From Omnitrophica WOR_2 bacterium GWF2_43_52 (GTDB lineage Bacteria; Omnitrophota; Gorgyraeia; Gygaellales; UBA12090): a DNA stretch of 58,812 nt. Below the pieces are notes generated by a model. It worked only from the letters and a program-made list of their open reading frames with translations. It was not told where the DNA came from and ran no database searches. Numbering within the stretch: the stretch's first letter is position 1; each line of letters opens with the position of its first letter. The position numbers and the translations under genes were made by a program. Shown here in pieces: positions 17,554 through 25,115 of this stretch. The stretch is from positions 1 to 58,812 of the forward strand of contig MHGF01000008.1 in the NCBI GenBank assembly GCA_001805445.1, given 5' to 3'.

Positions 17554-18631
17554 TTGCTTTGAGGCTCAGGCTAAAAAAGAGCGCGGGGATAATCCAGGCT
17601 GCCAGGAAAGGAAAAAGTACTCCGCTTTTACCTAATGCTAAGCTAACTGAAGTCAAGATAAAATAGAGGAAGCTTATCGCGATACAAATTCCGAAAGAAC
17701 TGAAGATATTGGCCCTCCGGCGGATGACAAACGAAAAAGGTATTCCCACCAAGATTAATATCAGGCAGGAAACCGCGCTTGCATAGCGGTTGTAAAGGTC
17801 CACCGATAAGCTTCTGATGGCCGCTGTGGCTGAGCTTTTCTTGAGCCTCCAGATATAGTCTTCAAGCTGGCTGACGGTCATAAACTCAGGGTGTTGCCTT
17901 TGCTGAAGGAAATCCTGCGGGCTTTCTGTTATAGCCAGGATCTGTTCCTCGCTGTAATAGGTGTCATCTGTTATTTGGTCGTATCGGTCAAAATAAAACT
18001 TGGTAAGCTCGTAGAATGTCCAGATACTATTTTTATAGGCAGCCTTTGAGGCAACAATTTTTGCTTTAAGATTTTGTTCTTCATCATGTTCAAGAATAGT
18101 AATTCCCTTCATGACACTATTTTTAGTATCAAAGGAGTTTACGAAAAACAAGCGGTTTTCCAATCCGTAGAACGTTAAGTTATTGATGATTTCGTCTTTA
18201 GCCTCGGTATTTTTTCCCCCCTCAATTTTTACCTTCATTCTTTCAGCCTGGAGCTTTGCCTGCGGGACAAATTTTTCATTCGTAAAGAATATGGCAATGC
18301 TAAGGATAGCCCCTAGGATAACCAGGGGAGCGCTTAATTGCCACAGGCTTAAGCCTCCGGAGCGCATCGCGATGAGTTCATTGTTGCGGTTAAGCTTGCC
18401 ATAGGTAAATATAGTTGCTAACAATATGGCAATAGGCGAGGTTTGCGTGAAGATTACGGGAAAATAAGTGGAATAGTAGTGATAAATAAAAAGTACGCTG
18501 ACATGGTTTTTAAGTATGTCGTCAAGGTGGCTTAAGACATCAGCAAGGACATAGAGGAAGATAAAGACAAAGAGGCATCCAGCGAAGGTTGCTACAATAG
18601 GTTTGAGTATATATCGTTCTAAGATACGCAT
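17537..18631 (-). CDS. lptG: LPS export permease LptG-like (YjgP/YjgQ family)
   Basis: About 364 residues from MRILERYILKPIVATF, which matches the family's start; the longer frame to 18685 runs into lptF. Three N-terminal membrane segments, a periplasmic beta-jellyroll middle (residues about 120-270) and three C-terminal segments follow the LptF/G plan. TYGKLNRNNELIAMRSGGLSLWQL is the cytoplasmic coupling-helix region that contacts LptB. The pair moves lipopolysaccharide from the inner membrane, so this cell should have an LPS-type outer membrane. It overlaps lptF by 13 bp. Assignment of G versus F is by order and is tentative. Confidence 0.88.
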   Translation of the reverse strand: MRILERYILKPIVATFAGCLFVFIFLYVLADVLSHLDDILKNHVSVLFIYHYYSTYFPVIFTQTSPIAILLATIFTYGKLNRNNELIAMRSGGLSLWQLSAPLVILGAILSIAIFFTNEKFVPQAKLQAERMKVKIEGGKNTEAKDEIINNLTFYGLENRLFFVNSFDTKNSVMKGITILEHDEEQNLKAKIVASKAAYKNSIWTFYELTKFYFDRYDQITDDTYYSEEQILAITESPQDFLQQRQHPEFMTVSQLEDYIWRLKKSSATAAIRSLSVDLYNRYASAVSCLILILVGIPFSFVIRRRANIFSSFGICIAISFLYFILTSVSLALGKSGVLFPFLAAWIIPALFFSLSLKAITEAA

Positions 18632-19737
18632 AGCTTTATAAGCAGCACAATCCCTATAACGGTGAAGATAATGTTGGGCATCCACATGCCAAGCGCAGGG
18701 TTAATATGTCCCTGGAGGCTCAATGCTTCGCAGCCAATAAGCAGAAGGTAGTAGATGATTACGATGCCAAACGCAAGCACGAAGTTCAAGGCTTTTTCCT
18801 TGCGGTGGGTAATGATTGCCATCGGCGAGGCAATAAGGATAAATATGAAAGCGGAAAAGGCGAGCGCTAATTTCTGGTGTAAGTGGGCGCTCAAGGGAAC
18901 GGTGTCTATGCCTTTGGCTTTGTACTCCTGGATTTCTTGTTTTAGCTCATTCATGGTCATGTCTTTTGGCTTTTTCTCAATATCTCTGTTTTCATTTTGG
19001 TCTGCAAGGCTAAGGGTCATGTAATATGTCTTAAACTTAAGTTTATAGAATTCTCCGGGTTTTTTTAGGTCAGGCTCATCGGAAGTGCCGTCAATCAGTT
19101 TGAGCTTGACGATTCTTTTCTCCGGAAGAGAAACAAATTCTCCTCGCCGAGCCACGATAATGCGGGAAGGTTTGTCTTTACCCTGAGGTTCGTAGATGCG
19201 CACATTATTAAGGATATTGCGTTCACCGGTTTGCTTGTTACGCTCTATCGAATATACGAATAACACATATTTCTGGAATGCGTTTATAAAAGTGCCGGGC
19301 TCTAGGGCCGCGGTCGGATTTTTAATTCCTATATCAACCAGTGTTTTCCTCGTAGCGTAATGCGCTTTAGGTATGACGCGGTCGTTTAAAATTATCAGCG
19401 ATAGGCTTATAATCACACCGGTTATCATTAATGGCATGATGAGTTTAAACACATTAATTCCGCTGGCGCGGATAGCTAAGATCTCGTTATCTGAAGAAAG
19501 CCTGCCTAAGGAAAGCAGGACTGCCGCTAATACGGCAATAGGGATGGTATAGGTCAAGAGATAGGGAATAAGGTAAAGGAATAATTTTAATACGCTCAAG
19601 AAGCTGACCCCCTTGGTAATGACTAATTCCGCAAGCTTAATGAGGTTTCCTACAAGCATGACGAAGATAAGTATCGCCAGCGATAAGATGAAGGGGACAG
19701 TGAATTCCTTAAAAATATAGTTACGTAATATTTTCAT
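18619..19737 (-). CDS. lptF: LPS export permease LptF-like (YjgP/YjgQ family)
   Basis: About 372 residues from MKILRNYIFKEFTVPFILSL. As in its partner, two triple membrane bundles flank a periplasmic domain, and LLSLGRLSSDNEILAIRASGINVFKL is the coupling helix. The late segment KLALAFSAFIFILIASPMAI is typical of LptF/G. Its start lies 4 bp after the comF stop, and lptG overlaps its end, so comF-lptF-lptG form one transcript from the promoter at 20477-20505. Such coupling with comF is probably accidental rather than functional. Confidence 0.9.
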   Translation of the reverse strand: MKILRNYIFKEFTVPFILSLAILIFVMLVGNLIKLAELVITKGVSFLSVLKLFLYLIPYLLTYTIPIAVLAAVLLSLGRLSSDNEILAIRASGINVFKLIMPLMITGVIISLSLIILNDRVIPKAHYATRKTLVDIGIKNPTAALEPGTFINAFQKYVLFVYSIERNKQTGERNILNNVRIYEPQGKDKPSRIIVARRGEFVSLPEKRIVKLKLIDGTSDEPDLKKPGEFYKLKFKTYYMTLSLADQNENRDIEKKPKDMTMNELKQEIQEYKAKGIDTVPLSAHLHQKLALAFSAFIFILIASPMAIITHRKEKALNFVLAFGIVIIYYLLLIGCEALSLQGHINPALGMWMPNIIFTVIGIVLLIKLCVS

Positions 19738-19741
19738 AGTG

Positions 19742-20467
19742 TCAGCCGGCAATCGTTACGACAAAAACCGCCTGTGCTCCCGCGCCTTTGAGCGCTCTTG
19801 CCGCTTCTGAAGCAGTGGCTCCGGTAGTGAGCACGTCATCGACCAGGAGGACGCGTTTGTTTTTGACTGCTTCCTGGTTGTTTACCCCAAAGGCGCCTTG
19901 GATATTTTTCCATCGGGAGCTTCTATCAAGCCCTGTCTGTGACGCGGTATTGCGCCTGCGATACAAAGCGTTATCTACTACCGGCAGCCCGAAGTGCCGG
20001 CTGAGATTAATTGCTAAAACGCGCGCCTGATTGAATTCTCTTTCTCTCAGCTTAGCCTGAGCAAGAGGAATAGGGATAAGGTAATCGCACTGGGTAAGAG
20101 GAATATGGTAATCGCTTACAAAACGGATAAGAAGGCCTGATAAGAAACTTCCTAAGGAGGGCTTATGGTTATATTTAAAGTGATGAATAGCTTCTTTCAA
20201 TGTATCCTCATAAGGATATCCTGTCCATGCCCGCTCGAAGAAAAAGTGTATTGTTTCGCATTCTCCGCACAGGTTTTCTCCGAAAGCGGCTTTTTTAATA
20301 GTCCTGCCGCACTTCCGGCAGAAGGGAGGGTTAAACGGAATTATGGAGTCACGGCATCGCTGGCAGATGCTTCCCTTAGAATCTCCCATCGGAATCTTCA
20401 CATGGCATACGAGGCAGTAGCTGGGATAGAGTATTTCCCTGAAGGCTTGGAGTAGTCGGTTTCTCAT
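19742..20467 (-). CDS. comF: ComF-family phosphoribosyltransferase-like protein
   Basis: 241 residues. The N-terminus has a zinc-binding cysteine set: CLVC, CQRC, CRKC and CGEC within the first 75 residues. The C-terminal half is a type I PRTase fold with VLLVDDVLTTGATASEAARALK, the PRPP loop. ComF proteins aid DNA uptake in competent bacteria, with an energy or remodelling role at the inner membrane. A pilus/secretion-type machine is encoded 16 kb away, so uptake is conceivable. The ATG lies 9 nt after a -10 box, so the mRNA is probably leaderless or nearly so. Confidence 0.93.
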   Translation of the reverse strand: MRNRLLQAFREILYPSYCLVCHVKIPMGDSKGSICQRCRDSIIPFNPPFCRKCGRTIKKAAFGENLCGECETIHFFFERAWTGYPYEDTLKEAIHHFKYNHKPSLGSFLSGLLIRFVSDYHIPLTQCDYLIPIPLAQAKLREREFNQARVLAINLSRHFGLPVVDNALYRRRNTASQTGLDRSSRWKNIQGAFGVNNQEAVKNKRVLLVDDVLTTGATASEAARALKGAGAQAVFVVTIAG

Positions 20468-20476
20468 TGAAGCATT

Positions 20477-20505
20477 ACTATAACAATAAATATATCCCTT
20501 GTCAA
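20477..20505 (-). promoter_or_regulatory. Promoter of comF-lptF-lptG (leaderless)
   Basis: Read on the minus strand: TTGACA (20505-20500), 17-bp spacer, TATAGT (20482-20477). The expected start near 20470 is within about 3 nt of the comF ATG at 20467. Confidence 0.8.
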
Positions 20506-20511
20506 ATGCAG

Positions 20512-20540
20512 TTGACAGAAGCGCTTGGACACGCTACAAT
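20512..20540 (+). promoter_or_regulatory. Promoter of pyrE (leaderless)
   Basis: TTGACA (20512-20517), 17-bp spacer, TACAAT (20535-20540). The ATG is at 20547, where transcription should start. There is no ribosome site. Confidence 0.82.
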
Positions 20541-20546
20541 ATTTTC

Positions 20547-21110
20547 ATGAATAAAAAAACCGAAAAACTCAAGAAGCAGCTATTGGCATTGCTTAAAAAG
20601 GAGGCCTTCCGTGAAGGCGAGATTGTATTGTCTTCTGGTAAAACAAGCCCCTTTTATATCGACGGCCGCTGTGTTACTTTGAATGCCGAAGGCGCGTATT
20701 TGACCGCGGCCCTTATGTTTGATATTCTTAAAAAAGAAAAGTTCGAAGCAGCCGGAGGGCTTACCTTGGGGGCGGACCCAATCGTCGGGGCTTTAGCGGC
20801 AGTAAGTTTTATCAAAAAAAAGCCGTTTAAAACGTTTATTATCCGTAAAACCCCAAAAGCCCATGGCAGGCGCCGGCAGATAGAAGGCCCTTCCCTAAAG
20901 GCTGGTTCCCGCGTGATTTTGGTTGATGATGTGGCAACGTCTGGAAAATCTTTTGTTGAGTCAATTGAGATCCTGCGCCAGGAAGGTTTTCTGGTGGATA
21001 CCGCTCTTTGTATAGTCGATCGCCAGGAAGGGGCCGCGGGAGCCCTCGCCCAAAAGAACTGCCAGCTTATTTCTCTTTTCACGCCGCAAGACCTCGGAAT
21101 TAACCTTTAA
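20547..21110 (+). CDS. pyrE: Orotate phosphoribosyltransferase
   Basis: 187 residues from ATG 20547; a longer frame from 20499 would cross the promoter. LLKKEAFREGEIVLSSGKTSPFYIDGRCVTLN is the typical N-terminal block, GGLTLGADPIVGALAAVS and FIIRKTPKAHGRRRQIEGP the substrate loop, and VILVDDVATSGKSFVESIEIL the PRPP motif. It joins orotate and PRPP to form OMP in pyrimidine synthesis. It stands alone, divergent from comF, with no other pyr genes in view. Confidence 0.95.
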   Translation: MNKKTEKLKKQLLALLKKEAFREGEIVLSSGKTSPFYIDGRCVTLNAEGAYLTAALMFDILKKEKFEAAGGLTLGADPIVGALAAVSFIKKKPFKTFIIRKTPKAHGRRRQIEGPSLKAGSRVILVDDVATSGKSFVESIEILRQEGFLVDTALCIVDRQEGAAGALAQKNCQLISLFTPQDLGINL

Positions 21111-21111
21111 A

Positions 21112-21296
21112 CCCGGAATTTGCATTAGGATTTTGGTAAAATGTCTCTAACTCTTTGCCATAACTGCGTTTTACTCGCAAAAGTGTCCTCGCCGTACTAC
21201 ACCGAGTACGGCTGTGGTACTTTTGCTCGTAAGCCTTGTTCTGACAAAGATTTAGGCCATTTTCCTCAAAACCTAATGCAAAATCCGGGTTAATAT
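21112..21296. repeat. About 185-bp foldback, MITE-like
   Basis: The ends AACCCGGAATTTGCATTAGG (left) and CCTAATGCAAAATCCGGGTT (right) are near-perfect inverted repeats. Inner segments continue to pair: AACTCTTTGCC with GACAAAGATTTAGGCC-like sequence, and TTACTCGCAAAAGTG...GCCGTACT with AGTACGGC...ACTTTTGCTCGTAA. The arms are about 88 bp each. It fills the pyrE-flavoprotein gap. Confidence 0.88.
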
Positions 21297-21299
21297 TTT

Positions 21300-22751
21300 A
21301 TGCAGGTATATGACATCGCAATAATAGGCGCGGGCCCTGCCGGTACCATGGCCGCTATACGCTCGGGCCAGCTTGAAAAAAACATACTCTTGATAGAAAG
21401 AAACAATTCTATCGGCAGGAAGATTTTGCTCAGCGGTAAAGGCAGATGCAATGTTACGAATATCCTTTCGTTAGAGGAATTTATTACTAAATTCGGCAGG
21501 CGGGGGGCTTTTTTGAGGTCGGCCTTCTCAAAATTCTTCAATCAGGAGCTGATAGATTTTTTTAAAGCCAAGGGGCTGGATTTAAAAGTAGAAAGGCAGG
21601 GCAGGGTTTTTCCTGTAACCGACAGGGCAGCTTCAATTGTTGAAGTTTTAATGAGGTATCTTCTGGAGAACAAGGTTACCATAGTATATGCTACAGAGGT
21701 AATAGAGATAAAAAAGGAGAAAAATAGTTTCCGCCTATTTTTCGCGGGCGGCCGGCAAACAGCGGCAAGGAGAGTAATCCTGGCAACCGGCGGCTCGTCA
21801 TTTAGTTTTACCGGTTCAAGGGGAAACGGCTTTACTATCGCCAGGAAAGTAGGCCATACCATTGTTCCTTTGATGCCAGGCTTGGTCCCTTTAAGAACTG
21901 AGGAGGCATGGGTAAAAGGCCTTCAGGGGTTGACTTTGAAAAATATACGCCTTACTTTTACAGCGGGGAATAAAAAAATAACCTCGGATATCGGAGAATT
22001 GCTTTTTACTCATTTCGGAGTTTCCGGGCCTTTGATTTTGGATTTAAGCAGTTCAGTGCTTGAGTTGTTTGAGAGGGATAAGAAAGTTTCTCTTTGTATT
22101 GACCTCAAGCCCGGGTTAACTCCCGTGCAGCTTGAGGATAGGCTATTACGCGAGTTTAGGGATAGTGGGGGCAAGAATATAAAGAACGTCCTTAAAGGCA
22201 TACTGCCGCTTAAACTCATTGAGGTATTTGTAAATTTGCTTAGGTTAGATTATAATAAGAAATCCAATCAGGTAACTAAAGAAGAAAGGCGCGCTATGGT
22301 AAGCTTATTAAAGTCCTTTTGCCTGCGTATTACCGGCTCTTTGCCGATAGAAGAGGCAATGGTTACCTGCGGAGGAGTCTCTACTAAAGAAATTGACCCC
22401 AGGACTATGGAATCAAGGTTTGTGGCTGGATTATATTTCGCGGGGGAAATAATTGATGCTTCTGCCTCAAGCGGAGGCTATAATTTACAGCAGGCGTTTT
22501 CTACAGGGTATTTGGCGGGAGAATCGGCAGCAGTTTCAATGAAGACATCCGGGCACCAGGACACCAGGACACCAGGTCACCAGGACACCAGGACACCAGG
22601 ACACCAGGACACCAGGACACCAGGACACCAGGACACCAGGACACCAGGACACCAGGTCACCAGGACACCAGGACACCAGGATACCAGGTCACCAGGACAC
22701 CAGGTCACAAGAAAAAGAACAAGCCCTTTTTTTTCACTGGTGACATTGTGA
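21300..22751 (+). CDS. HI0933/YhiN-family FAD-dependent oxidoreductase with repeat-encoded tail
   Basis: 483 residues. The N-terminus DIAIIGAGPAGTMAAIRSGQ binds FAD; SGKGRCNVTN, VILATGGSSFSFTGSRGNGF, FTHFGVSGPLILDLSS and GGYNLQQAFSTGYLAGESAA are the family blocks. Homologues end near the last of these, about residue 415. Here the frame runs on through an 8-bp tandem array, adding some 68 residues of TRTPGHQD repeats before a stop. The family's substrate is not established. No clear ribosome site; a TAATAT box lies 3 nt before the ATG but without a -35. Confidence 0.92.
   Translation: MQVYDIAIIGAGPAGTMAAIRSGQLEKNILLIERNNSIGRKILLSGKGRCNVTNILSLEEFITKFGRRGAFLRSAFSKFFNQELIDFFKAKGLDLKVERQGRVFPVTDRAASIVEVLMRYLLENKVTIVYATEVIEIKKEKNSFRLFFAGGRQTAARRVILATGGSSFSFTGSRGNGFTIARKVGHTIVPLMPGLVPLRTEEAWVKGLQGLTLKNIRLTFTAGNKKITSDIGELLFTHFGVSGPLILDLSSSVLELFERDKKVSLCIDLKPGLTPVQLEDRLLREFRDSGGKNIKNVLKGILPLKLIEVFVNLLRLDYNKKSNQVTKEERRAMVSLLKSFCLRITGSLPIEEAMVTCGGVSTKEIDPRTMESRFVAGLYFAGEIIDASASSGGYNLQQAFSTGYLAGESAAVSMKTSGHQDTRTPGHQDTRTPGHQDTRTPGHQDTRTPGHQVTRTPGHQDTRSPGHQVTRKRTSPFFSLVTL
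22553..22708. repeat. 8-bp tandem array (ACACCAGG)n with inverted companion
   Basis: Nineteen 8-bp units, mostly ACACCAGG with some TCACCAGG and one ATACCAGG, plus a partial unit. All lie in frame in the flavoprotein gene. A short inverted set TGGTGACA/TTGTGACT/TGGTGACT/TTGTGACT follows at about 22738-22770, so the two can pair. Confidence 0.95.
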
Positions 22752-22775
22752 CTTGGTGACTTTGTGACTTAATGT

Positions 22776-23351
22776 ATGCGTAAGATTATTTTGGCATCGC
22801 AATCTAAGGCAAGGCGGGAACTGCTTAAGCAAATAGGGCTTACGTTTCAAGTAGCAGGCGCCCATGTTAAAGAAGAACACCGTCAGAGGGGTGGTTGCGC
22901 TCGTTTGGTAACGCGCAACGCGCTTCTTAAGGCTCAGGATGTAGCGAAAGGATGTCAATCTGGTGTGGTTATTGGCGCGGACACGGTAATTTTCGCGGGA
23001 GGGAAAATAATCGGTAAGCCGAAAAATGTATCAGACGCTTTTCGAACCTTAAAACTGCTTTCTCAAAAACCCCAGTGGGTCTATACAGGGCTCGCAGTCA
23101 TTGATATAGAAAATAGCAGAGTCTATACTGATTATGAAAAAACAAAGATTTATATGTATCGTTTGACGGATAGCCAGATAAGGAACTATTTTAAAAAGGT
23201 TTCTCCCCTTGATAAGGCGGGCAGTTTTGATATCCAGGGCTTAGGAAGCGTGTTTATTGACCGTATTGAGGGTTGTTTTTATAATGTCGTAGGCCTCCCC
23301 TTGGCAAAATTGGCAAAGTTATTAAGGAAAGCAGGTATTGATGTTTTTTAA
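22776..23351 (+). CDS. maf: Maf-family nucleotide pyrophosphatase
   Basis: 191 residues. MRKIILASQSKARRELLKQIGL is the canonical Maf start; GADTVIFAGGKIIGKPKNVSDAFRTLKLLS carries the catalytic Asp and the KP motif; DKAGSFDIQGLGSVFIDRIEGCFYNVVGLPL closes the family pattern. It hydrolyses non-canonical or certain normal NTPs (dTTP, UTP, CTP or modified bases) and affects septum formation in some bacteria. It begins just after the inverted end of the 8-bp array, so the array may bear on its expression. Its end overlaps the next gene by 11 bp. Confidence 0.95.
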   Translation: MRKIILASQSKARRELLKQIGLTFQVAGAHVKEEHRQRGGCARLVTRNALLKAQDVAKGCQSGVVIGADTVIFAGGKIIGKPKNVSDAFRTLKLLSQKPQWVYTGLAVIDIENSRVYTDYEKTKIYMYRLTDSQIRNYFKKVSPLDKAGSFDIQGLGSVFIDRIEGCFYNVVGLPLAKLAKLLRKAGIDVF

Positions 23352-24171
23352 GAAATCGTTTACTTTCTACTTTCTACTCTCTACTCTCTACTTTATGGCC
23401 GGTTGCGCTACCGAATATAATACCGCGACGCAATCCGAGGAGTGGATATTTCATTCCGTTAATAAAGAAATAAAGATAGGAAAATCCGTGGCTATGCAGA
23501 TTGAGCGCACGTATAAAGTAAGCGAAAATTCTTACCTGCAGGCAAGGGTTAAGGCTATAGGGGAAAAGATTGTCGGCGTTTGTGACCGGAAAGAGCTTGT
23601 CTATTATTTTAATGTCCTTGAGGCTCGGGATGAAAAAGACAGAAAGGATATTGACGAGGAAGTGAATGCCATGGCGCTTCCCGGAGGCTATATCTATTGT
23701 TTTAAAGGCTTGTTTAACGTCGCGAATCCGACAGATGATGAGTTAGCTTGTGTTTTGGCGCACGAAGTCGGGCATATCGTGGCAAAGCATTCGCTTAAGA
23801 AGTTGCAGGGTTCAATGGCGTATATGGTAATGAGAATCCTTTCTATGCAAGTACCGAACGCTCCCGAAGTTGGCTATGGGCTGGATGCGGCATTCTATGA
23901 ATTGATGATGGGTTATTCCCGGGAGGATGAATTGCTGGCAGATAGGCTGGGAGTGCGCTATGCGAAGGCGGCAGGCTATGACCCTCAAGGAATGATTACC
24001 TTTCTAGAGAAATTGCAGGCAATAAACCGTAAAAAACCGCTGCGCCCGTTTTCGTATGGGAAGACCCATCCCTATGCCCCGGATAGAATTCGGGTGGTGA
24101 AAGAAGAATTAGGAGAGGGAATAAGCTTTAAGGATTACATTAATATAGAAAGCAGAGAACACGGAAGGTAG
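23341..24171 (+). CDS. M48-family metalloprotease lipoprotein (BepA/YfgC-like)
   Basis: 276 residues from ATG 23341, inside the end of maf. A lipoprotein signal ends at the lipobox MAGC (Cys near 21). The zinc site is LAHEVGHIVAKHS (HExxH), with a third ligand Glu in YSREDELLADRLGVRYAKAAGYDP. Such proteins clear misassembled outer-membrane proteins. Two oddities: the signal-peptide codons are a TACTTTCTACTCTCTAC word array, and the TAG stop belongs to a REP element (GTAGGGGCGGCCC). The natural C-terminus may have been longer. Confidence 0.92.
   Translation: MFFKKSFTFYFLLSTLYFMAGCATEYNTATQSEEWIFHSVNKEIKIGKSVAMQIERTYKVSENSYLQARVKAIGEKIVGVCDRKELVYYFNVLEARDEKDRKDIDEEVNAMALPGGYIYCFKGLFNVANPTDDELACVLAHEVGHIVAKHSLKKLQGSMAYMVMRILSMQVPNAPEVGYGLDAAFYELMMGYSREDELLADRLGVRYAKAAGYDPQGMITFLEKLQAINRKKPLRPFSYGKTHPYAPDRIRVVKEELGEGISFKDYINIESREHGR
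23354..23396. repeat. CTTTCTACTCTCTAC word array inside a signal peptide
   Basis: Inverted version of the AGTAGAAAGTAG words seen at 5294, 37298, 39533 and 47060. It encodes FTFYFLLSTLYFM, which still works as a hydrophobic signal core. Confidence 0.8.
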
Positions 24172-24194
24172 GGGCGGCCCTCTGTGGCCGCCTG
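24168..24194. repeat. REP element, variant GTAGGGGCGGCCC
   Basis: 27 bp: GTAGGGGCGGCCC - TCTGT - GGCCGCCTG hairpin. Same family as the copies near 31-35 kb. It supplies the upstream gene's TAG and lies 8 bp before cbiM. Confidence 0.8.
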
Positions 24195-24201
24195 AACAAT
24201 T

Positions 24202-24831
24202 ATGCATATTCCTGACGGTTTTTTAAGTGATAAGGTCTGCGCGGCCACATGGATAATCTCGGCCGCAGGAATGGGGTATTATCTAAAAAAAACAGCGCTG
24301 ACCCTTAAGGATAAAATGATTCCTTTGATGGGGGTAATGAGCGCTTTTATCTTTGTCGCGCAGATGCTTAATTTCCCTGTATTTGGCGGAACTTCAGGCC
24401 ACCTTCTGGGCGCGGCCTTGGCAGCGATACTCTTAGGCCCCTATGCCGCGGCAATAGTTTTAACCTGTGTTTTGGTAATTCAGTGTTTGCTTTTTCAGGA
24501 TGGCGGCATCACCGCGTTAGGGGCCAATATCCTGAATATGGCTTTACTGGCAACACTCAGCGGGTATGCGGTGTATCGGTTAATACTCGCTGTGGTTAAA
24601 AAGCCTTCGGCAACGCTCTTTGCGGCTATGTTCGCGGCATGGGTATCGGTTGTTATTGCTTCTTTTAGCTGCGCTTTAGAATTAGCCCTATCCCAGACAG
24701 CGCCGGCAAAGATAGTATTTACTGCCATGGTTGGGATGCATTCACTCACTGGGCTTATCGAAGCGGCCATTACCAGCCTTGTGGTAAGCTTTATTTTAAA
24801 GGTGAGGCCGGATGTACTCTATAAACCATGA
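24202..24831 (+). CDS. cbiM: Cobalt/nickel ECF transporter, substrate-binding S component CbiM
   Basis: 209 residues beginning MHIPDGFLS, the N-terminal loop whose His and backbone bind Co2+ or Ni2+. Six or seven membrane segments follow, with FPVFGGTSGHLLGAALAAILLGPYAA and LLFQDGGITALGANILNMAL, both family hallmarks. It is first in a four-gene operon with a CbiN-like protein, CbiQ and CbiO. No cobalamin riboswitch is visible upstream, so nickel supply is as likely as cobalt. Confidence 0.95.
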   Translation: MHIPDGFLSDKVCAATWIISAAGMGYYLKKTALTLKDKMIPLMGVMSAFIFVAQMLNFPVFGGTSGHLLGAALAAILLGPYAAAIVLTCVLVIQCLLFQDGGITALGANILNMALLATLSGYAVYRLILAVVKKPSATLFAAMFAAWVSVVIASFSCALELALSQTAPAKIVFTAMVGMHSLTGLIEAAITSLVVSFILKVRPDVLYKP

Positions 24832-25115
24832 ATAAGAAACAGATGCTTATTGGTTTAATGGTGGCATTTGCGACGCTCCTTATTTTTTCTCTCTTTGCCT
24901 CAAAGCTTCCGGATAGCCTAGAGCGATTGGCAGAAAGCAGGCATTTCTCGGGTAAAGAGAAAGTAGTAGCCAATGCTCTCCTTGCCGACTATTCACTGCC
25001 CGGGCTAAAAAATAAGAAATTAGCGCTCGCCTCTGCCGCGATAGCGGGTGCGGTTATCGCGTTTTTGCTAAGCTATTGGCTCGCGTTTTTACTAAAGAGA
25101 AAGAATAAAAACTAA
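24828..25115 (+). CDS. CbiN-like / PDGLE-type auxiliary component
   Basis: 95 residues with two membrane segments (about 7-25 and 68-90) around a short periplasmic loop containing KLPDSLERLAE. This PDGLE-type loop is found in auxiliary subunits of Co/Ni ECF transporters, where it replaces or resembles CbiN and is needed for uptake through CbiM. It starts in a 4-bp overlap with cbiM and ends on the cbiQ start. Confidence 0.85.
   Translation: MNKKQMLIGLMVAFATLLIFSLFASKLPDSLERLAESRHFSGKEKVVANALLADYSLPGLKNKKLALASAAIAGAVIAFLLSYWLAFLLKRKNKN

Noticed and set aside
22553-22708. Tandem array as a CRISPR
   Set aside because: Units are 8 bp with no spacers; it is a short tandem repeat.
24172-24201. 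Cobalamin riboswitch before cbiM
   Set aside because: The 30-bp gap holds a REP only.
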